Made by a program: the position numbers and the translations under genes. DNA of 18,708 bases, from contig PLMM01000062.1 of assembly GCA_003142495.1 (NCBI GenBank), positions 333 through 19,040 on the forward strand, in the 5' to 3' direction. Numbering within the stretch: the stretch's first letter is position 1; each line of letters starts with the position of its first letter. The notes beneath the pieces are model-generated. The model saw only the letters and a list, made by a program, of their open reading frames with translations. It had not been told where the DNA came from and did no database searches. The stretch comes from Gemmatimonadota bacterium. GTDB taxonomy: Bacteria; Gemmatimonadota; Gemmatimonadetes; Gemmatimonadales; Gemmatimonadaceae. Below are positions 16,150 to 18,708 of this stretch, in pieces.

Positions 16150-16620
16150 TTACCGCGACGCTGTGAGCGGCAGGACGTCGACCGTGCCCGTAACGTCGAA
16201 GTGCGAAAAGTTGCCGAGCGCGGTCACCGAGCTTCCGGATTTCGCGCCGCTCGTGCAGTTGCCGTGCAGCTTCAGCTCCTGCTTCGACCAGTCGATGATG
16301 CCGTACAGCTTCGACTCCATCGGCGTGCCGGTGCTGTCGCGCGTCGTCATCGTCGCGCTCACCGCCCACACCGACTCGGCCGAGCTCATCGCGCTCCCCA
16401 TGGGCACGATGCGCATGACGAAGCCCGGCGCCGACGCAGGTGTGTCACTCGACCAGACGAGCGTCTGGCCGTCGGCATCGACGCCCTTGAACGTGCTCGT
16501 GAATGCCGACTCCGTCGCCTTGAGCTCGCGAGGGTCGATCGACACGAGCGTGGTGGATGGCTGGAAGGTCATTAGTCCGACCGCCGATGCCACCGCCGCA
16601 ACTTCCCTGAATCCCAACAT
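16150..16620 (-). CDS. Small exported protein of unknown function
   Basis: The 156-residue protein starts at ATG 16620 with GGGGGG four bases upstream. The first 20 or so residues look like a short Sec signal (VAAVASAVGLMTFQ). The mature part is beta-rich and Ser/Thr-rich (TLVWSSDTP, VWAVSATMTTRDS, LYGIIDWSKQELKLHG), ending in FDVTGTVDVLPL. It has one Cys (about 122) and no enzyme motif. An open frame on the opposite strand across 16163-16636 was judged a shadow, because only this strand has a signal peptide and ribosome site. A strong terminator sits just upstream of it. Confidence 0.65.
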   Translation of the reverse strand: MLGFREVAAVASAVGLMTFQPSTTLVSIDPRELKATESAFTSTFKGVDADGQTLVWSSDTPASAPGFVMRIVPMGSAMSSAESVWAVSATMTTRDSTGTPMESKLYGIIDWSKQELKLHGNCTSGAKSGSSVTALGNFSHFDVTGTVDVLPLTASR

Positions 16621-16641
16621 GAATCCCCCGAAGTGAAGTAC

Positions 16642-16683
16642 ACAAAAAAGAAATCGCCCTTACGTAACGGCACGTAAGGGCGA
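16642..16683 (-). terminator. Intrinsic terminator upstream of the 16620 gene
   Basis: On the minus strand TCGCCCTTACGT, the loop GCCGTT and ACGTAAGGGCGA form a perfect 12-bp stem, followed at once by TTTCTTTTTT. This is a textbook rho-independent terminator. It lies only 22 bp before the ATG at 16620 and just before its ribosome site, so it either ends an RNA made from 16684-16961 or works as an attenuator in the leader of that gene. Confidence 0.85.
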
Positions 16684-16961
16684 CGGGTCGCGCGCATGTA
16701 ACGCGCTATCGACGAACGCACCCTCGTGCTCCGACATGTGCCGCATTGCGGCTCGCCGGCAGACGCCAGGTCGAATTGCTGTACGCGAGTGATATCGTCA
16801 TGGATGGGAGGATAGCGGGGCTCGAGCGATCGCAACAAGCGATGCGTCAGAATCGTAGAAGAGACTCCCCAGACAGGCAGTTAGCGAGCAGTACGGACTA
16901 CGGGCACGGATCGCCCTATACAGTGTATGAAATCGATTCACTTTCCCTCTAGCTTTCGCGC
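16684..16961. other. Non-coding stretch between terminator and M16 gene
   Basis: I see no convincing gene here on either strand. It holds GCGCG-N7-CGCGC (16690-16706), the dyad GCCGCA-T-TGCGGC (16740-16752) and a -10-like TACACT on the minus strand (16922-16927). On the minus strand AGGGCGA (16911-16917) is complementary to the first arm of the terminator at 16677-16683. It may encode a small structured RNA or a leader. No tRNA or rRNA is recognisable. Confidence 0.4.
16950..16955 (+). promoter_or_regulatory. TAGCTT -10-like element, leaderless M16 transcript
   Basis: TAGCTT is followed by six bases (TCGCGC) and the ATG at 16962. The spacing and flanking bases match the ferredoxin gene promoter region at 9941-9953. 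No Shine-Dalgarno is present upstream of the gene, consistent with a leaderless transcript. Confidence 0.4.
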
Positions 16962-18452
16962 ATGCCCAATTCGATGAGCGTCTCGACCATTCGTTGGCGC
17001 GCAGTAGCCTGCGCACTCTCGCTCGCTGCCGTCGCGCTTCCAGCGCAGAAGACGAGGCCCGCGCATCCCGTGCCTGCGGCCGCGGCCGCGGCAACGCCCG
17101 CGCCCGCGGTGCTCACGCAGCGCGCGAAGCTCGAGAAGGTCATTCACACGAAGATCCTCTCGAATGGTCTCGAGGTGATCGTCGTGGAGAATCACGGCGT
17201 GCCACTCGCCACCGTCGAGATGGACGTGCGCAACGGCTCGTTCACGCAGACGCACGAGTACGAAGGGCTCGCACATCTCTACGAGCACATGTTCTTCAAG
17301 AGCAACAAGGACTATCCCGAGCCCGAGCAGTTCATCGATCGCGCGGCCGAGCTGGGCGCGGTCTTCAATGGGCAGACGCAGGAGGAGGTGGTGAACTACT
17401 ACCTCACCGTTCCAGCGGATTCGCTCGTGGGCGGCATGCGCTTTCTCGCGTCGGCGTTTCGCTCGCCGCTCTTCCGCGAGGATGAGCTCGCCCCGGAGCG
17501 CGAAGTCGTGCTCGGCGAGTACGATCGCCAGGAGTCGAGCCCGTACTTCAAGCTCGATGAACAGATGGGGCACGCGCTCTACACCACGGAGTGGAGTCGC
17601 AAGAACAAGATCGGCGATCGCGACATCGTGCGCTCGACGACGCCGGAGAAAATGCGGATCATTCAGCATCGCTACTACGTGCCCAACAACGCTGCGCTCA
17701 TCGTCGCCGGCGACGTGTCGCCCGACACGGTGTTCAATCTGGCCGAGAAGATCTACGGTGACATTCCGCGCGGCGACGATCCGTTCGTGGCGAATCCGAT
17801 TCCGCCAATTCCGCCGCTCAAGGGGAACGACGCGGTGATCGTCGAGCAGCCAGTGAACACGGTCGCGGTGATCGTGCAGTGGCAGGGGCCGAGCGTCGGC
17901 AAGGATCCCGATGCGACGTACGCGGCCGACGTCTTCTCCGGCATTCTCAACCAGGACGGCTCGGCGTTTCAGCGGCGACTCGTGGACAGTGGCCTCTGGC
18001 ACTCGATCCTCGTGAACTACTACACGCTGAACCACACGGGTCCGATCTCGATCAGCGGCGAGACGACCGCCGACAAGCTGCGCCCTGCCCTTGCTGCGCT
18101 CGACGAGGAGGTCGCGAAGTTCGACAAGCCCGGCTACTTCACCGTGGCGGAGCTCGGGCCGCAGAAGCAGCAGCGCGCGGTGGGCACGGTGCTCGGCCTC
18201 GAGCGCGCCTCCGGCTTCGCGCACGAGCTTGGATTCTGGTGGAGCGTTGCAGGGCTCGACTACTACATGGGATACATCGACAACATGGCGCGTCGCACTC
18301 CGGCGGATCTGCGCGCGTACGCGCACACGTACATCGTCGGCAAGCCTCACGTCACCGGCGTGCTGCTCTCGCCGGAAGATCGCAAGCAGCTCAATCTCAC
18401 GAAGGACGAGCTGATCCAGGGCGAGCACGCGAACGTGGTAGGTGTGCAATGA
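16962..18452 (+). CDS. M16 family zinc peptidase (active subunit)
   Basis: The 496-residue protein has a signal peptide (CALSLAAVALPAQ), so it acts in the periplasm or at the membrane. The inverted zinc motif is H105-L-Y-E108-H109, with the downstream glutamates E181 and E186 in the E-R-E-V-V-L-G-E-Y segment; one of them completes the zinc site. Two homologous halves follow as in M16B peptidases, the second around residues 280-480 with R/Y-containing VSGILNQDGSAFQ-type sequence. The next gene begins inside its stop codon and is a second M16 protein, so the pair probably forms a heterodimer like other bacterial M16 pairs. The start could also be ATG 16974, but 16962 fits the leaderless promoter. 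Confidence 0.9.
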   Translation: MPNSMSVSTIRWRAVACALSLAAVALPAQKTRPAHPVPAAAAAATPAPAVLTQRAKLEKVIHTKILSNGLEVIVVENHGVPLATVEMDVRNGSFTQTHEYEGLAHLYEHMFFKSNKDYPEPEQFIDRAAELGAVFNGQTQEEVVNYYLTVPADSLVGGMRFLASAFRSPLFREDELAPEREVVLGEYDRQESSPYFKLDEQMGHALYTTEWSRKNKIGDRDIVRSTTPEKMRIIQHRYYVPNNAALIVAGDVSPDTVFNLAEKIYGDIPRGDDPFVANPIPPIPPLKGNDAVIVEQPVNTVAVIVQWQGPSVGKDPDATYAADVFSGILNQDGSAFQRRLVDSGLWHSILVNYYTLNHTGPISISGETTADKLRPALAALDEEVAKFDKPGYFTVAELGPQKQQRAVGTVLGLERASGFAHELGFWWSVAGLDYYMGYIDNMARRTPADLRAYAHTYIVGKPHVTGVLLSPEDRKQLNLTKDELIQGEHANVVGVQ

Positions 18453-18708
18453 GCCGCGCATTCGCTTTGCGTGCTGCGGCGATCGCGCTGCTCGGCGCCG
18501 TCGCATTGACGAGCGCCGCCGCTCCCGCCGCCGCTCAGGCGCGCCCGGGCTCCGATACGTCCACCGTCGTCTTCGACGTCGGCGGCGTGCACGTGATTCT
18601 CCGCCGCAACACCGCCAACGATGTCGTCGCCGCCAATCTCTACCTGCTCGGCGGCAACCAGCAGTCCACCGCGCAGACGGCCGGCACGGAGCCTTTTCTA
18701 CTCTGGGT
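18449..18708 (+). CDS. M16 family peptidase-like protein, second subunit (3' end outside window)
   Basis: The frame opens at ATG 18449, overlapping the previous TGA (ATGA), and stays open for 86 codons to the edge. It begins with a signal peptide (RAAAIALLGAVALTSAA), followed by VHVILRRNTANDVVAANLYLLGG, the first strands of an M16 domain. The overlap suggests translational coupling and a fixed ratio with the upstream subunit. In such pairs the second subunit often lacks the zinc motif, but that region lies outside the window and cannot be checked. Confidence 0.82.
   Translation, partial: MSRAFALRAAAIALLGAVALTSAAAPAAAQARPGSDTSTVVFDVGGVHVILRRNTANDVVAANLYLLGGNQQSTAQTAGTEPFLLW

Noticed and set aside
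16163..16636. Plus-strand open frame opposite the small exported protein
   Set aside because: The minus-strand frame has a signal peptide and a GGGGGG ribosome site; the plus-strand one has neither.
16684..16961. Possible tRNA, 6S or SRP RNA before the terminator
   Set aside because: I found no T-loop consensus, cloverleaf or SRP-type conserved bases. It is kept only as a non-coding stretch.
1..18708. CRISPR array, insertion sequence or prophage
   Set aside because: No regularly spaced repeats, transposase, integrase or phage structural gene was seen on either strand.

Overview
The window is GC-rich and densely coded. It suggests a free-living, diderm heterotroph, and Gemmatimonadota fits best. 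That placement is an inference from protein style: a fused E1 alpha/beta dehydrogenase, a YtcJ-type amidohydrolase lipoprotein, an M16 peptidase pair, an M14 carboxypeptidase remnant, and lipoprotein and Sec signals. No rRNA or other marker gene is present to confirm it. I saw no tRNA, rRNA, CRISPR array, insertion sequence or phage gene.

Layout. (1) 1-417 is the 3' end of NAD+ synthase. (2) 478-2607 encodes an orphan membrane GAF/methyl-accepting signalling protein, converging on a HIT-family hydrolase (2620-3111, minus). (3) 3282-5390 encodes a fused E1 alpha/beta 2-oxoacid dehydrogenase whose stop codon overlaps that of a secreted protein of unknown role (5387-6337, minus). (4) 6502-6888 is the wreck of a secreted M14 zinc carboxypeptidase. 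Its two ends survive and the catalytic middle is gone. (5) 6865-8889 (minus) holds a small helical protein and a lipoprotein amidohydrolase. It diverges from an HNH nuclease whose start codon overlaps the opposing start codon. (6) 9254-9941 (minus) holds a thioredoxin-like [2Fe-2S] ferredoxin and a small unknown protein. (7) 10066-12873 (plus) runs DinB-like protein, rhodanese, OsmC, cysteine synthase. The last three form a tight sulfur operon. (8) 12898-13707 (minus) is a PPK2 polyphosphate kinase sharing a hairpin with cysK. (9) 13749-14936 (minus) holds tatA and a lipoprotein with a HEMLH zinc-protease motif. (10) 15205-16137 is a GntR regulator with a TGTA/TACA repeat cluster upstream. (11) 16150-16620 (minus) is a small exported protein preceded by a strong intrinsic terminator and a 280-bp non-coding stretch. 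(12) 16962-18708 holds two overlapping M16 peptidase genes, the second cut by the window edge.

The genes form several small units rather than one large pathway. The clearest coherent unit is rhodanese-OsmC-CysK (sulfane sulfur, peroxide/thiol redox, cysteine synthesis). I did not find a convincing new defence or mobile system. The most unusual items are the gutted M14 gene, a TAGCTT element repeated upstream of four genes (two of them apparently leaderless), the terminator-headed leader at 16642-16961, and the lipoprotein metalloprotease candidate.
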